Origin: Quillaja saponaria
Taxonomy: Eukaryota; Streptophyta; Magnoliopsida; Fabales; Quillajaceae
NCBI GenBank assembly: GCA_029379385.1
Contig: CM055614.1
Span: 1,116,001-1,180,000 of the forward strand
Reading direction: 5' to 3'
DNA: 64,000 bases
A program made the translations under genes and the position numbers. This document shows, piece by piece, positions 24,849 to 38,051 of the stretch. The notes under the pieces were generated by a model. It made no database searches and was not told the origin of the DNA. It saw only the letters and a program-made list of their open reading frames with translations. How positions within the stretch are numbered: the stretch's first letter is position 1; every line of letters begins with the position of its first letter.

Positions 24849-27800
24849 TTAGCTCTTCTTGGTGTTCTTAAGGTAGCGTACAGTCATGACAAGCTTTTGT
24901 CTTTCACCTTCTACTTCTGCAAATTTGAGACTTATCTCCGAATATCTCTGCTGCATGTCCTTTAGTTCACTTTCCATTATTTTTTTTCCTTCCTTCAAAG
25001 ACGCTAATTCCGTTAATAAATCTCCTAGGCCGTCATCACTAGTATCAATCATGGAAGTTTTTGGTTCCTTCTCTGGCAAAATTTCATCACTGCAGAGGAA
25101 AAAAGTTAGCAGACAAATATTCAATGACTAGCTACGAGGATCAATTGAAAGAAAAAGGAGTTGCACCTCTTGATCGACGACATTGCATCGCCATTTTCAC
25201 CAAATCCACACTTAGTACCATTCAGATACTCAACTGTGTTTCTCACTTCTGCAGATCTACTACCATTTGAAGTAATAAAACTACTATCGTCAGCAACCTG
25301 TGTTCCAGAGCAAATAATTGAATAGTCATTGCATATCCAGTTTAATAGCATATTATGTTAGGCTAAACCTAGACAGTGACAAACATTCGTTCAACCTCAA
25401 ACTTGATAAAAAAAAAGGTCACTGCAATTAAGATAATTGAAGGCTGCAAAAGCACTTCTGCAATTGAATATTTTCTGATCATCATTGACACATTTTTGCG
25501 GATGCTCCAACGACAAGAAGCTCAAGTTTTTCGTATGTTATTGTACATTGCCGATGCTTTAGAATAAAGCATTATAAAGCATTACTAACCTTTTGCAAAG
25601 CGCTACTCTGAATAAATTCTTCTGCTCTGCTTTCTAACTCTTCAATTTTATTATGGAGGTCCTTTTCCTTCTCCAAAAATGAATTTGTTGAGGTTTCTAG
25701 TGCAGCTTCCTTTAATTTTATCTGACCCTGACAAACACATTCAACAACCATCTTGCAATTATTATCAATATTCAATACATTCAATAATACTCCATATGTA
25801 ATTTGTAAATCAAGTATGTTTATCTAAAGATTTTAATCATCACAATCTACAAGGAGTCCTGAAGTTACCTCGAGATTTTTTATTCTCTCCCTCAGAGTCG
25901 CAACTTCTTTTAAATTGTGAGCAAGTGGAGCAGATTTTTGGTTCTTTGGAGTGGTCGAATTTCCATCAGAAAGTTCTGCGCGTCCATTGCTATCCTTGAA
26001 CTTCTTTTCAATGTTGGTGATTATCTCATCCTTCTTCTTTAGCTCGCTCTTTAGTTGAATGGCCTGCTTTCTCAGTTTTTCTTTCTCAACCTCATCATCA
26101 AACAGGGAATGTTTCATGTCAGTACATTGAGCTTTAATTGTTTCCAGTTCAGATTGCAGGGATCTAACCATTGCGTCTTTTTCATCCTTGAGATGCTTCA
26201 TTCTATTCACCTCCTCCACTAACTTATCTGTTTCCTTCTTCACTATAGCAATGGTACTCACCAGCTCGTTTCTTTCTATCTTTCCCCTTTGTATGAGCAG
26301 TTCAGATTCATTAATTGATTTCTTCATGAGCTCCAAGTCAGCCCTCAAATTTTCTTTCTGCTCTGCGTGCTCAGAGGGGCATGTAATATCAGCTGTAAGC
26401 CTTTCATTCTCAGCTTTTAGCACCTCAATCTCCTTGGAGAAATTCAAACTAATTTCTTCCTGACACTTATCCAGATGTTCAATCTGCTTGGACCTGCTCT
26501 CAATTTCCAAGAGCGTCTGTTCTATCTGATGTGTTTTTGTATCAATTTGGTTGGAAAGCTCAAGCAGTTTTGCCCCATAACCTTCTTTAACTGACTGAAG
26601 CTCTTCCCTAACATCCTGGAGCATTTCTTCAAGTTGATTTTTCTGTGAATGAAGTTCACTAGCTTCAGTTAATGCTTTCATAGCCACCTTTTCATTTGCA
26701 TCAAATGTAGAGGCCATTTGAACGGACAGCCGTCTAAACTCCTCCTGAAGCTTCTCAGCAGTACTAACATTTTTCAGTCTCGACTTTCGCAGAGCCTCCT
26801 CAGCTAGGATGGCTCTTTGCTCCTGCTCAACTTTAGCACGTGTCAAAGCATCCAGATCAGCTTCAAATCCTTGTGCCTGCTTCTCCATTTCTTCTTCTAA
26901 GCTTTTGATATGGGTTTCAAGTTCCTTTATAGTGGACAGAGAATCTGAAAATTCTTTTGATTGTTTCTTGAGTTCATGTTCCAGGCTCTCAATATGGGAT
27001 TCAAGATCATTTACAGCAGCAGCAGGAGATGAGCATTCATACTGCATTTGTTCTTGCAGTTGGCTCTGCTCCAATTGATATGTAATGTCATGGTTTTCCT
27101 GTTTCAATATCTCATAGTCCAGTGCAAGCTGCTCCATTTGCATCTCGAGCTCATCTTTATCTCTCCTGTAAATCTCTATTTCACTGTGAAGGTCTCCAAT
27201 TTTTCGCTCAAGATAGTGTGTCCCTTTGGCATTGCTGTGCTCCTTAACAAGCTCTTCCAATGCCTTTTGCTCTTCATCATCATCGGATTCGCATTTGGAG
27301 ATTTTTCCGCTCAGCTCTTGAGAACTCTTACAGGATTCAGACTTGTTGGCAAGATTGGATATTTCCCTATTTTTCTGCCCCAACATTTCATCCAAGTCCT
27401 GCACTGCAAGAATTAATTCAGCATTTGATTCCTGTGTCTTCTGTAATTGTAATCTGAGATTTGCATTCAGGTCCTTCTCATAATTCAATTCTTGTCTAAT
27501 TTCTACAACAAGAGTTCGCAGATCCTCACTTTCCAATTGCGACTTGTCTCTACTTTTTGCCTCATCCATACATTTCTGAAAAGATTTTAGTTTTTTGCAT
27601 TCCATCTTAAATGCATCTTTTTCCTCTTTCAAGGCAATAATTTCCTTTGAAAGATCCTGCCCCCTTTTGCTTTCTTTGATAATTTGTTTTCTGAGAGTTT
27701 GTAGTTCCAAGTCTGACAGATCCACCTGCCTAGCCAAAACAGCAAGTTCAGCCTTGAGCTTGTCAATCTCTATATCTGATGATTGCTGGGATCTTTGTCT

Positions 27801-29447
27801 TTGAAGGGCATCATGAGAACTGTTTGTCGAATCATCTGTACTTAAACCATGATCAGAATCAGCTGAGCACCCCCAGTGTGATCTCAGATGTTCTTCATTG
27901 ACTGGTGTTGAGGCATTTGCAACAGGTTTATGAGGCTCTGAGGGATGGCTCAGAGATGAATCAGCACCAGCAGGGTCCTGATGGATGGTAGCATTTTTCA
28001 CCCCAAGTTCGCGGGGAGTAGTGAGTCCGGAGCTACTCTCTGAACTGGACAATGTAATGTCAGATCCACTAGATGACCTACAATTAGCAGTCAATTGAAC
28101 TCTCTGGGCAATTCCTTTGGTTGACGCATCCTGCTGAAACAACAGAGAATGAAAGAAAAATAATTAACTCAATCTTTCTTTTCTTCAAATAAAATTATTG
28201 ATAAGAAAATAGGAAAACCCCATACTTAAAAACCATAAATCTTGTTGAACTGTTCATATATATAAGGATTTCAATCAAACAGAAATGAATGTACTTCATG
28301 GCCAGCCAGCTGCCACCATCCCCAATTGGAAGAAACAAGATTCTTGGTTAACAAATAAGGAAGGTAAAAGGAGTTCTTTGGCTGGATGAGTGAAATCTTA
28401 CTTCAGTAGAATTATTCTCAGCGCTTTCATCTGTATCTCCAATTCCATTGCTTAACAAGGACTTTAAGCTCCTATCATGGGATTTAATTTTCACATCTTC
28501 ATATTCTTCCACCTCTCTGCAAATGTTATTCAAGAAGGTGAAACCCCGTATACTCAAAATCATGTAAAACTGAAAAACGAACTCTGAAATCTAAGCAGGG
28601 CTTTGGTAAAATCATATATACCTCTTATCAGTATTTTCATGTATCCTCTCAATTTGTACCTATAAATTCACATCACAGAGGCAACATATGAGATTAACAC
28701 TAAGAGAAACTAGATATCTCATATTTTTCTCAAAAAGAATAACATCCATAACTATTATTGAGAGAAAGAGAGAGAGCAAGTACTGACATGCAAAACTGCA
28801 TCACAATGAGAACTCTTGAGCGGAAAAGAGACAGAAGAGGACTTAGTGGCCTCAGCATAATCAGCAAAGTCAATAGAAACTTCTTTAAAGAAACCAGCTT
28901 TTGACAATCCCTACATGAACACAGAAAATTAAAGCACATTCTAATATTAACAAAAGTTAACAACTCCAAAACCCATAAATTGAAAAAAAAGAAACTCATA
29001 CTGTTGAAACTGCAAAATAGTAAATTCTTTCATTGATCTTCCCAGTCTTAGGATCCTGGATGAATTTGACCGTTTCATAGATTGGATTCTCCCATCTACA
29101 GCTTCCATCTCGAACTGTAGTCTTTTCTAATCTCGTAGTTGGCTTTCCTACATACCCTGGAATTATAGATAAAGTCAATGCGTCCACCGCTGGCTGCAGC
29201 ACCTGAAATCTCAAATTTCAAAACTCAAGTTATAATTTTTCCTTTTCTCAAAACATTTTCTGAGCAACCAAACAGAACCCACTAAAATCAATCATATACA
29301 AAATTGATAACACAGAAACATAGACATTGAGTGACTGGAGCTGAACAAAGGGTATGGCTGAGAAGCTACCTGAGTGACATGGAATTGCAATTTGAAAACA
29401 GCTTTGATTCTGTTCTTCTCGCCCCTCCATCTTGCCGACTTGAACAT
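24849..29447 (-). CDS. NT-C2 domain coiled-coil protein (myosin heavy chain-related)
   Basis: Large plant protein with an N-terminal C2 domain of the NT (EEIG1/EHBP1) type, likely membrane- or cytoskeleton-tethering, followed by a very long coiled coil. It has no motor domain despite the 'myosin heavy chain-related' name. Nine exons 5' to 3': 29370-29447, 29002-29202, 28788-28910, 28622-28659, 28402-28516, 25869-28133, 25590-25727, 25167-25297, 24849-25089; 1109 residues, all phases agree. It begins MFKSARWRGEKNRIKAVFKL and has PGYVGKPTTRLEK and CRWENPIYETVKFIQD. A Ser-rich linker (STDDSTNSSHDALQRQRSQQ) leads to heptad-rich sequence up to the tail SEISLKFAEVEGERQKLVMT. One 2265 bp exon holds most of the rod. 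Closest recalled relatives are At1g63300 and At5g41140. The exon 6 start may be 28133 or 28130, since two AGs fit. Confidence 0.94.
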
Positions 29448-32400
29448 CTTGGCTCACTTCACCGACTCAGCTCCACATCTCACTCACTAACCCGAAAAAA
29501 CCCAAGCTCCTCCAAGCTCTGCCCGAGGTCCGCCGGGACTATTTTAAAACAGAAACTGAGCCACTGACTGGAGCTCCGGCCAAATTGCCGGCAATGACCG
29601 GTTCAGTGCTTCACTTCATCAGCCAGAAAACAGGGGGAGAGAGAGAAGACAGTCCACAAAATTATCAATGCGAGTCGGACTCAGAAAGAGACTGAGTTTG
29701 AGAGTAGAAAACTCGTCTCCTGTGACGGTGCGAGAGCCCATATGTAATATATTGAAAGGTAGTACAACAGAATCAGTAGATCTGATGCGCTTCTCTTTTT
29801 TTTTTCTTTACCCCTGTAACAGTCTTTATTAAGAAAGAGAAGACACTTGGTGGTTTGTAAACAAAATAAATAATTTGAAGGAGAAGCTTCTTTTTTGTGA
29901 TTAAAAATTAGCTTTACCCTAAAAATTAATTAGGTGAAAATATACATTAATTAATTACACTGTAATATAATGTTGTCTGTATTGGGCTAAGGGGGACATT
30001 AAGTCTGCATTATTTTTCTTCTGCTTTGACACACATGCCCTTAGACTTCAAAGTTAATATTTTTATTTGGAATAATACTCTATTAGTTATTTTTCACATG
30101 TTCACCAGCTAAGAATAGCAGGTTTAGTTGAGGATGGAAAAATTAGGGAATAAACTAAACATATTTAAGATTAATATATCTTCATCGCTTGTAAATTATT
30201 TCTCATTTTTATTGTCAATTAGTTGATAATTCAACTGATAAAAATTTTTAAATTATTTTATAATCACCTATTTTCTTAATCATGATACAAAAAATTATTA
30301 TTAAAAAATTTAAATTATGCAACGGGTGAATTAAATGTTGACCCAAATATTATTGGATTCCTACTTAGTGAATAGATTTTGTCATTATCATCCTAGGGGA
30401 CAATTGTGTATTGTGAGGACCCACTACTTACTAAGAATAGCAGGCACATATTTGCTGTTGTTTGTAAATTTTTCCTTTTAATTTTCTCACAAAATTAAAC
30501 AAGTACTGGCCCTTTTGTAATGGTCATGGCTACTTGGCTATCCTCAAATGTGCATTATAAGGATATGAATAACAGATTGTCATTCTTTGGCGTTTTAGCC
30601 AACAAGAAATTTTACCATAATTGAGGGGTATTATAGTCTAATAATAATATCTACTGCTGAGTGCTGACGATGCTAATGATAATAAAAGAAAAAAGCTACA
30701 ACGGTTAGGTTTGACTAATTATTGTGATTTTAATTTTATTGATTACAAAAATTAATTAATGTCTTAAAAATAAAATAGAATATGACAAAAAAGACATTTT
30801 AACAGGAAAAATTCTTAATTATATAAATTATTTATTATGGATTGAATTATAATTCTCAAGTGTATTTTATTTGCGATGCCTCGGTAGTTAAATGTGTGTT
30901 ATCATATATATTAACCCTTTTTATTAATTAATAAATACGATAGCATATATGTAACTTTGACTTTTTAATTTGATTATGTATACTATAATCTTTTGTTATT
31001 ATATCTAATTTAACAAAAGATAACATAGCAACTAACGTTTTATTTAACTTATTTACGTGTTATAATACATATTTAACATATTATGTTTTTTATCTTTTAT
31101 CAAGTTAAATCTGATAAAAATTAATAATATGGACCGCATTGCCTAGTTTATGAAACTATAAAAATGACATTTTGACTTTATAAGATATAGAGATGAAACT
31201 AAATTATCAATTAAATTATAAATACTAAAAATGTAATTTAGTCTCTCTTGTTTTTTATAATATATATAAATCGTTAGAGTGTTAAAGTGTTAAGTAATTT
31301 GCATAAAAGAGTTTCTTTTATGCAACTAATGCATAATTAATCATTAGCACAATAAATAATTTATTAACAAATAGTTCTTAAATATTAATAACACGTACAT
31401 CGTCAATTTTATTTCACAAGTTTGATATATAATTAGTGTTATTTGTAAATAACTATTAAATCATCGTGATTAACTCATATAATTTGTTCAAAAACTAGTC
31501 TTATATGTAATTAGTATGTGAATCTCCAAAGTTTTCAGAACCAATATATATGATGACTTTAGCTAAGGATCATATATAGTTACTAATTATTAGGTAGTGC
31601 TGATCACAATAATTAAGTCAATAATTAGGTTAATAATAAGACAAAGAAAGGTGCATTTTGGGCCTACAAGAATGTCTAAACTAATCATATACATATTATA
31701 TATATTGATTTTTTTATTTTTTATTTTTGTAATTAAACATCTAACTAATCACATGTACAACCAACATATAATACGTACATAATTGAAAATATAAATATTG
31801 TACGTACTAAGTTATTACTTGCGTTTGAGATCAAGCAAATGAATATGACCAAACATTGATCTCGTTACTCTTTTAGACAAAAATTAAAGCAAGAAGAAGG
31901 ATGTAAGTGGAAGTGGCACGTGGAACGAAGCGTAGAAAGTAGGGTATGTAGGAGTTGGTTTAATAAAATAAAATATAAAAATATAGATAACTTGGCTTTG
32001 AAGCTGCTCATGTGCTGGCCGTGATGGCTCGGGTAATTAAATTTAAGGAGCTCAATTCAAGTATTCAAACTAGTATCTCAGCACCAGCATGCGTCAGTGA
32101 CACAGAAATTTAATTATGGTAATTAATAATGCAAACCCCTATGGGTTGGCTGATGGTAAAGATTGATTTGTTTTGTCATTGGCTATTTAAATTTAATTAT
32201 TTTTAAAATGTTTGTAATAAATAAAATATTTATAAATTTTTTAATTTTTATATAAATATTTATTTTTAACTATACTACATTAATGAATTAATTGTGTAAA
32301 GTAGTTCGAAAATTATTTTATTTAGTAATATCTACAGGCTATTTAAAATAAAAAAAATTTAACTAGTAACTAGTATCTCTTTGTCTCTCTTGCAGACAAA

Positions 32401-35400
32401 GAGAAACGAGAGATTCCATCTTTGAAAGCCTCAACTGCCAAACCTAACTAGTAGCTATCCCTTCAAACGTTGGTCCAAACTCCATTCTATACAAGTTATT
32501 ACCAAAAATAAAAAAATGAAAAGAAATGAACAATTTTGGTGTGCCATTAATATGTATATATAAATATATTATATTACATATTAATACACAATAATAGCAA
32601 ATATTCCATAACTATTTCACCATTAATTGCAATCAAGTCCCTTGGTATATGAATAATTTAATATGCTTATATGCATTCAGTTGAACATTTACTGCACTCA
32701 TGAGGAATTACCTACCTTGAGCTTCACCAACTAACCACTGCACGTAGTACTGCCCTTCTTTAAATCCTTCAATTATATTTGTTTTGCAACATAATGTTGA
32801 AGCATATACATACCCACGTACTGTCATTAATTTGAAAACTTAACCCAATTCTAAGTTTATAATAAGATGGAATTTTAAAAGATGATCATACATATCATTA
32901 TTAAATACACCGATTTCTATCATAATTTTGTAAAGAAGTACGATAATAGTTTAGAATGATGTTAAAAATTGTTGTGTTAACCATTTTTTATTTTTTTATA
33001 ATTTTTTTTGGTGAATTCCGTAACTTAACAAAAAAGAATAAATAATTACACTCTCATATATATCTCAGATTGCGTGCTTTCTTATCATTATTAGTTTCAT
33101 TAGGTGCTTAATCAAGTATGCTTCAAAGGTCGAATCATACAATTTCCAAAGAAAATCATAAGGATATTAGGCATAAGTAGATAACCATAATCCATATAAT
33201 AATAATTAATTACAAAGGGGAGCTGTTGCATGTTGAAAATTAATTAAGGAGGAGGTAGTTGGAGACAGGTCTATCTTCTGAGAAGCAAAAGTGGGAACCA
33301 CAAAGATGTCGATGCCTATGATGATGTTATTATATTAGTACTATATGTGTGTAGTTATATTTGCTAGCTATATATATATATTTTGTTGGTACCACTTTTT
33401 TTCATTATGATTTCCACTTTTAAGCTTTACCCACAAATTACATTGCCTTATTATCTCATAAACATATATAGAGAGAGAGAGAAATCGATCCATCAAATTT
33501 CAAGTTGGATAATGAAACCTTTTGAGGCTTATAATGATCTTATCATCACCTATATATTTGTACATTATGGTTTTACCAAATCCCTATTAATTAGTAGTGA
33601 TCCATAAGTGGGCATATAAACAAATGTCACAACAATCAAATCACATAAATATAGCATATATGGAGAGAGAGAGAATTAGAACCAATGTGATGGAAATGAT
33701 AGTCATTATTCAAAAAATTCTTCTACGTACAAACATTCACTATATCTATTAATAGGAATAAAATAAATCTAGTGAAAATGTATCATCACCATACATCAAA
33801 AATTATTTGTTATATTAATGATCAGAATACTATTTAGTTCTCTAAAATTACGTAATACTTTCACCATTTCGCATTATTAAATTGACCTATGCAAAACTTT
33901 AGTTAGACAATATAAATTAATGTGTATGTTTATTTTGTGTGTGTGTGTGTGATTGGTGTGCTAGGTAGCTAGTACCTTCAATTTCTTATTAGTCATGTGA
34001 TTGAGGATTCTTAATTTAATTTACACTTTTTATATATTTTTCAAAACGTGACACCATGAGATCATTGAAAATCTGAGTTTGTAATCCTCAAGTGCATGCA
34101 TCATGTCTTTATAGTTGTTGAATTTGTAGAATTAAAAAGATCAAAGAATTAAGCACAAATAAAGTTTTGATGATGATGATGATCACGTACCCTTTTGTTT
34201 TAGTAAAATGATTATACATTAATAATGTCACTAATTTTCTTTTTGGTTGGAAAAGGACTGGGCCGAATCAGAACAAGGTAGTGAGGCTGGAAAATATTGG
34301 AATGATGAGGATCTTGCACACATGAGAGACAACAGAAGGTGCTCACGTGAAGGGGTCGACCCCTCCAACCAATTTATTGTTAGTTTTAATGGGTCCCTAA
34401 ACTTTCTAAGAGTTTGAAGCCTTGATGGTCCATCACAACTATATATGATTTGCTGGCCCATTTGTTCCCTTTGGAAAAACCACAAAAAGAGAAAGACGAA
34501 GAGAAAGAGAAAGTGAAAGAGAAAGAGAAGGAATAGATGCCAAAGATTTCACTATCTATTCATCATTCATGTGTTAAAAGAAAGGCAAAGGGGCTCGAAA
34601 TTAAAAGGGGCAAAGAAAAAGAAAAAAGAAATCACGTGCTGGACAGCCATAATGTACAGATCATCATCATCTCATGCGATGAAAGGTAGACGTGTAGTCG
34701 TGTAGGTCAAGTTACAGTCAATGAGATGACTAGGAAAATTCGACCCAAAATGAAAGGTGATTTTGGATCTTGTGTGGATCAAACCACTCTTTTCTTGGGC
34801 TGCAGACTTTATGGCCCCAATACAATCCAAATTTTGAATGAACAGCAAAGAAAATTTAATTTTTTTTGGTAATGAAAAAATATTAATTAGTGCAACTTAA
34901 AATTAACAAGAATATTGGTTTTACTAATTAAAAACAAATATTTACTACATTAGCCAGATTTTAATTTTTTTTAATTTAGTTTTCACGATTATTCTTTTAA
35001 ATATGAACCTAATTTCATTTGTAATTCGTGAATTTCGTGAATGTATCTTTTCACAAGCGTTTTTTTATGAATTCGAACTCTTGATATTGTAGAGACCCTT
35101 TAATCAATGAATTTAATCTTGTCTTACTACTTGAATTACATTTTGTGTATAATGGGATATAAATTAAAAAAAAAAAAACAAAGGTGAAGAAAAGCTTTTT
35201 CCTGTATTAAGTGTTCCGTTTTTGAAAAACCAAATATGCCAAATAATAGAACAGGAAGTAAGCTAAGTAAGCTTGGTCAACGAAATTGAGTTCAATCAGA
35301 TCAAGCAACTGCACACCATGAATGAATATAGTAATCTTAATCTTGATTAGGCTTTTTATTTTTATTTTTTTTAATATATCGGGAGGAGAGAGAGAAATAA

Positions 35401-35411
35401 ACTCATCCTAA
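29448..35411. other. Gene-poor spacer, left part
   Basis: About 6 kb. The first ~350 bases are the NT-C2 gene leader and promoter (GC-richer, CT/GA-rich). The rest is strongly AT-rich. It contains a short relative of the 22.7-24.1 kb array at about 31290-31545, GA and GT microsatellites near 33468 and 33935, and a G-box-like CACGTG core near 34634. Short ORFs here show no family signature. Confidence 0.5.
31290..31545. repeat. Short relative of the degenerate ~62 bp repeat
   Basis: The stretch around 31498-31540 (TCTTATATGTAATTAGTATG then TGAATCTCCAAAG..TTTCAGAA) closely matches 22724-22766 (TCTTATATATAATTATAATG then TAAATCTCCAATAATTTTAAAGAA). Preceding units (TTTCACAAGTTTGATATATAA, AAATCATCGTGATTAACTCA) follow the same pattern. 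It probably derives from the same element as the larger array. Confidence 0.5.
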
Positions 35412-35752
35412 TTAAGCAGACAAGCAATTAAATACAACATTCTGATGATCACTCTGGCATTTAGGCCAAAAACTGGGTGACTTGGCTTTCTTCTCCTCCT
35501 TCTCTATCCTCGTACCAGATTCCGAAGCCATTTGCGACCCTTTTCCGGCGGCTACTGCAGCTGCCTTTTTCTCCATTCTCCGCCTCATAACATACTCTTC
35601 TGAAATAAATACATCCATAATCAATGAACTTTAAAGTGTGCCCCAACACGAAATAAGGGGACGAGTAATATAGGACTTTTCATGAAGCAAACATGGGGAT
35701 TGGGATACCTCATATATAGATATATACCATGGGCGTGGTGTGGGGTGCCCAT
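35412..35752 (-). CDS. Possible small two-exon gene, 70 residues
   Basis: I do not recognise the family. The model joins exon 1 (35728-35752, MGTPHHAH) to exon 2 (35412-35599) through GTATAT..TTTCAG borders with matching phase. The product contains EEYVMRRRMEKKAAAVAAGK, then GSQMASESGTRIEKEEKKAK and a FWPKC end. It is basic, Ala/Lys-rich and has no signal peptide or membrane span. The composition is more protein-like than surrounding sequence: GC-rich codons in an AT-rich desert and a good acceptor site. It stands alone between the NT-C2 and remorin genes. It could instead be a chance ORF. Confidence 0.4.
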
Positions 35753-35862
35753 GTTAATATTTGGTTAAACAATTAATTATAGCAACGAGCTACAGCTACC
35801 TGCGCATATGTTAGTGTTACAGTGAGATTCTGGTGAAGAACCCAGACAAGCGTGTACTTGGG

Positions 35863-35895
35863 TTTTTTTTTTTTTTGGGGGGGGGGGGGGGGGGG
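35863..35895 (+). repeat. T14-G19 homopolymer pair
   Basis: Fourteen T directly followed by nineteen G, then TGGG. Its true length is uncertain because such runs are error-prone. If real it could form a G-quadruplex. Confidence 0.9.
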
Positions 35896-37174
35896 TGGGT
35901 TTGTTGTCCCTTGCGAAATAACCAATTTCAATTAAAAATTTAAACCATTTAAGCTTTCATTTTCCACATAAAATCCTAAATTGCATTTTTCATTTGTGCT
36001 GAAATATAATTATAAATTAATAACATAGTTAGGAAATGTATATTATTTGAATAGAGTGAGAGGAAATCAGAGATAAGAGAATATATATTATATTTTGGTT
36101 TGAGAATTTAAAAAATAAAAAAGTGAAAACGAAGGTGTACATATACCTTTAAATTACTCCAAATTCTATTTGTTTAATTCTTTTAAATTATGAAGATTTA
36201 GAATGAGATAATAAGATACATTTTAATTTTTGTCTAGTAACTAAGATAATTTATCATTTTTAACAATATTTACTAATATTATAATAAAATATTATAAGAG
36301 TGTGATCGTACAATTATATATTAATATATTTTATTTCCATTTCTCTTCATTTTTTTGTAAATTTCCAATGAAAGAAATGATAAATATAATTTTTTTGTCC
36401 ATTTTTCTGTTTCTCCTCTTCTTAGCTACACTCTCTTTCCAAATCCGACCCTAAAGAAAATCAAACGTGCTATATATAAAATCAGGGAATATTGTGGATT
36501 TTTATAGTTTAGCAAATTAAATGTGCATTGAATTTCAGTACAAGGTATTAGACTAATTGGTTTGACTTAAGCTCCCTTCATAAAGTAATTTAGTAGTATC
36601 TTAAGCAGTGGGCTGTGTGGTCAGTGACTCAGTATACGGTGGGCCGAATAACATTGGGCTCGTGACGACTCTCGTTAATCTTTATGTTAATCAACACTTA
36701 AAGCATGCTTTGTCAGTAACATACTTCCCCGTTAATTCGGGTAGATAATTTATTACAAAATATTAAGTAATACAATTCTCATATCTTTTAATATTGTTGA
36801 TAATTATTATTTTGATTAGATTAAAAAATATATTAATGGAAATATGTTTCTAACACTATTTTCTCACTACTAAATAAAAAAAATTAATGCATAAATTGAT
36901 TAACATTGAATATAATTCTTTTATTTAAATAATTATACTAAGAAGAAATCTCTCTCTCTTTTTTAATTGTATAAAAAAAAAAACTTTGAAGTTAGAATCG
37001 ACATCTTCGTTATCTTATTGCATCTATGATTATCAAGTTTCATCGATTTTTTTATTTTATTTTATTTCAAATTTTCAATTTTATATGATGGATTGGACGC
37101 CGTTAATGTTGTTGGGCAGCCACTTGTCCACCGTCTTGGGTGAGAAAAATTCATAGGGAGAACTGACACGTCAA

Positions 37175-37182
37175 TGACGTCA
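37175..37182. promoter_or_regulatory. TGACGTCA palindrome (bZIP C-box/CRE-like)
   Basis: Perfect TGACGTCA palindrome, preceded 11 bases earlier by TGACACGTCA (start to start). TGA-class bZIP factors bind paired TGACG motifs. It lies 870 bp before the remorin start, so the link to that gene is inference. Confidence 0.4.
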
Positions 37183-38051
37183 GTAAATGTAATCGTGGCA
37201 GATTAACACTGAACTAATATGTCCAACACCATCAAATGAAATCTGGCCCGAATTGAAAGACGTTCTGGCCCAAGTCAAACCAGCCCAGTCAAACTGCAAA
37301 AGGAAATAAAATAATAGTAACGGAAATCAGAGGGCAATTTAGTGGTCCAACCAATGAATTAAACAAAAATTAAGAATTTATAAATGAAAAAATAAAATAG
37401 CTAACTACCATTTTTTAATTTTTCTTTGCTTGCAAATTGAGGTCATAAAGATGGAGTGTCTCCTTAAAAAACCATCATTAGTGATGACTGACTTAACACG
37501 TTGAAATAATAATAATTAGTTATTAGGACAAAAGAACTGAAATTATATAAAATTTTAATTTTAATAAAAAATGGAAAATCTAAATAGATTGCTTTCTACC
37601 TTTTCAAAAAGCCAAGCAAAGATAAATAAAAACGAAGAATCATTCTAAATTTTTTATATTTAAATTTTGGTAATAATGTCATTTTTTTCTTTGGTCCAAG
37701 AGTCAGAAATAGAAAGAGATGAAACAAAAGTTAATACTTAATTTAGTACATAATTTTTTAATATTTTGATAAATAAAATTAAAAATTAAAAATAATAATT
37801 GATATTAAAGATATTTTTTTTATTAATAAAAAAAACTTAACGGTGTCGTAACGGATGTCTTTTTCGTTGGAAGTTCCAAACGGAGCCCACCTACAGATCC
37901 GTGTTTTCGTTTGGACCCTACTCCTTGTTCCTAATTTTTACATAGTACGTACATACACCTACCACCCCCAACACTTTCGTTGTTTCCGACAATATTTACA
38001 TCCGAGTTTCGAACTTTACCTCGTGTGTTGCGTAAACCGTGAATCTACGTT

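Larger units (their letters stand above)
35753..38051. other. Gene-poor spacer, right part, and remorin promoter
   Basis: AT-rich spacer without coding signals. A TGACACGTCA / TGACGTCA pair at 37164-37182 is a likely bZIP site about 0.9 kb before the first remorin. Repeated GGGCC/GGCCC-type motifs occur at 36650 and 37245-37290. The remorin leader begins in the less AT-rich stretch near 37850. Confidence 0.5.

Noticed and set aside
34231..34485. 84-codon minus-strand ORF in the gene-poor spacer
   Set aside because: No recognisable motif and no supporting splice or promoter signals; treated as chance.
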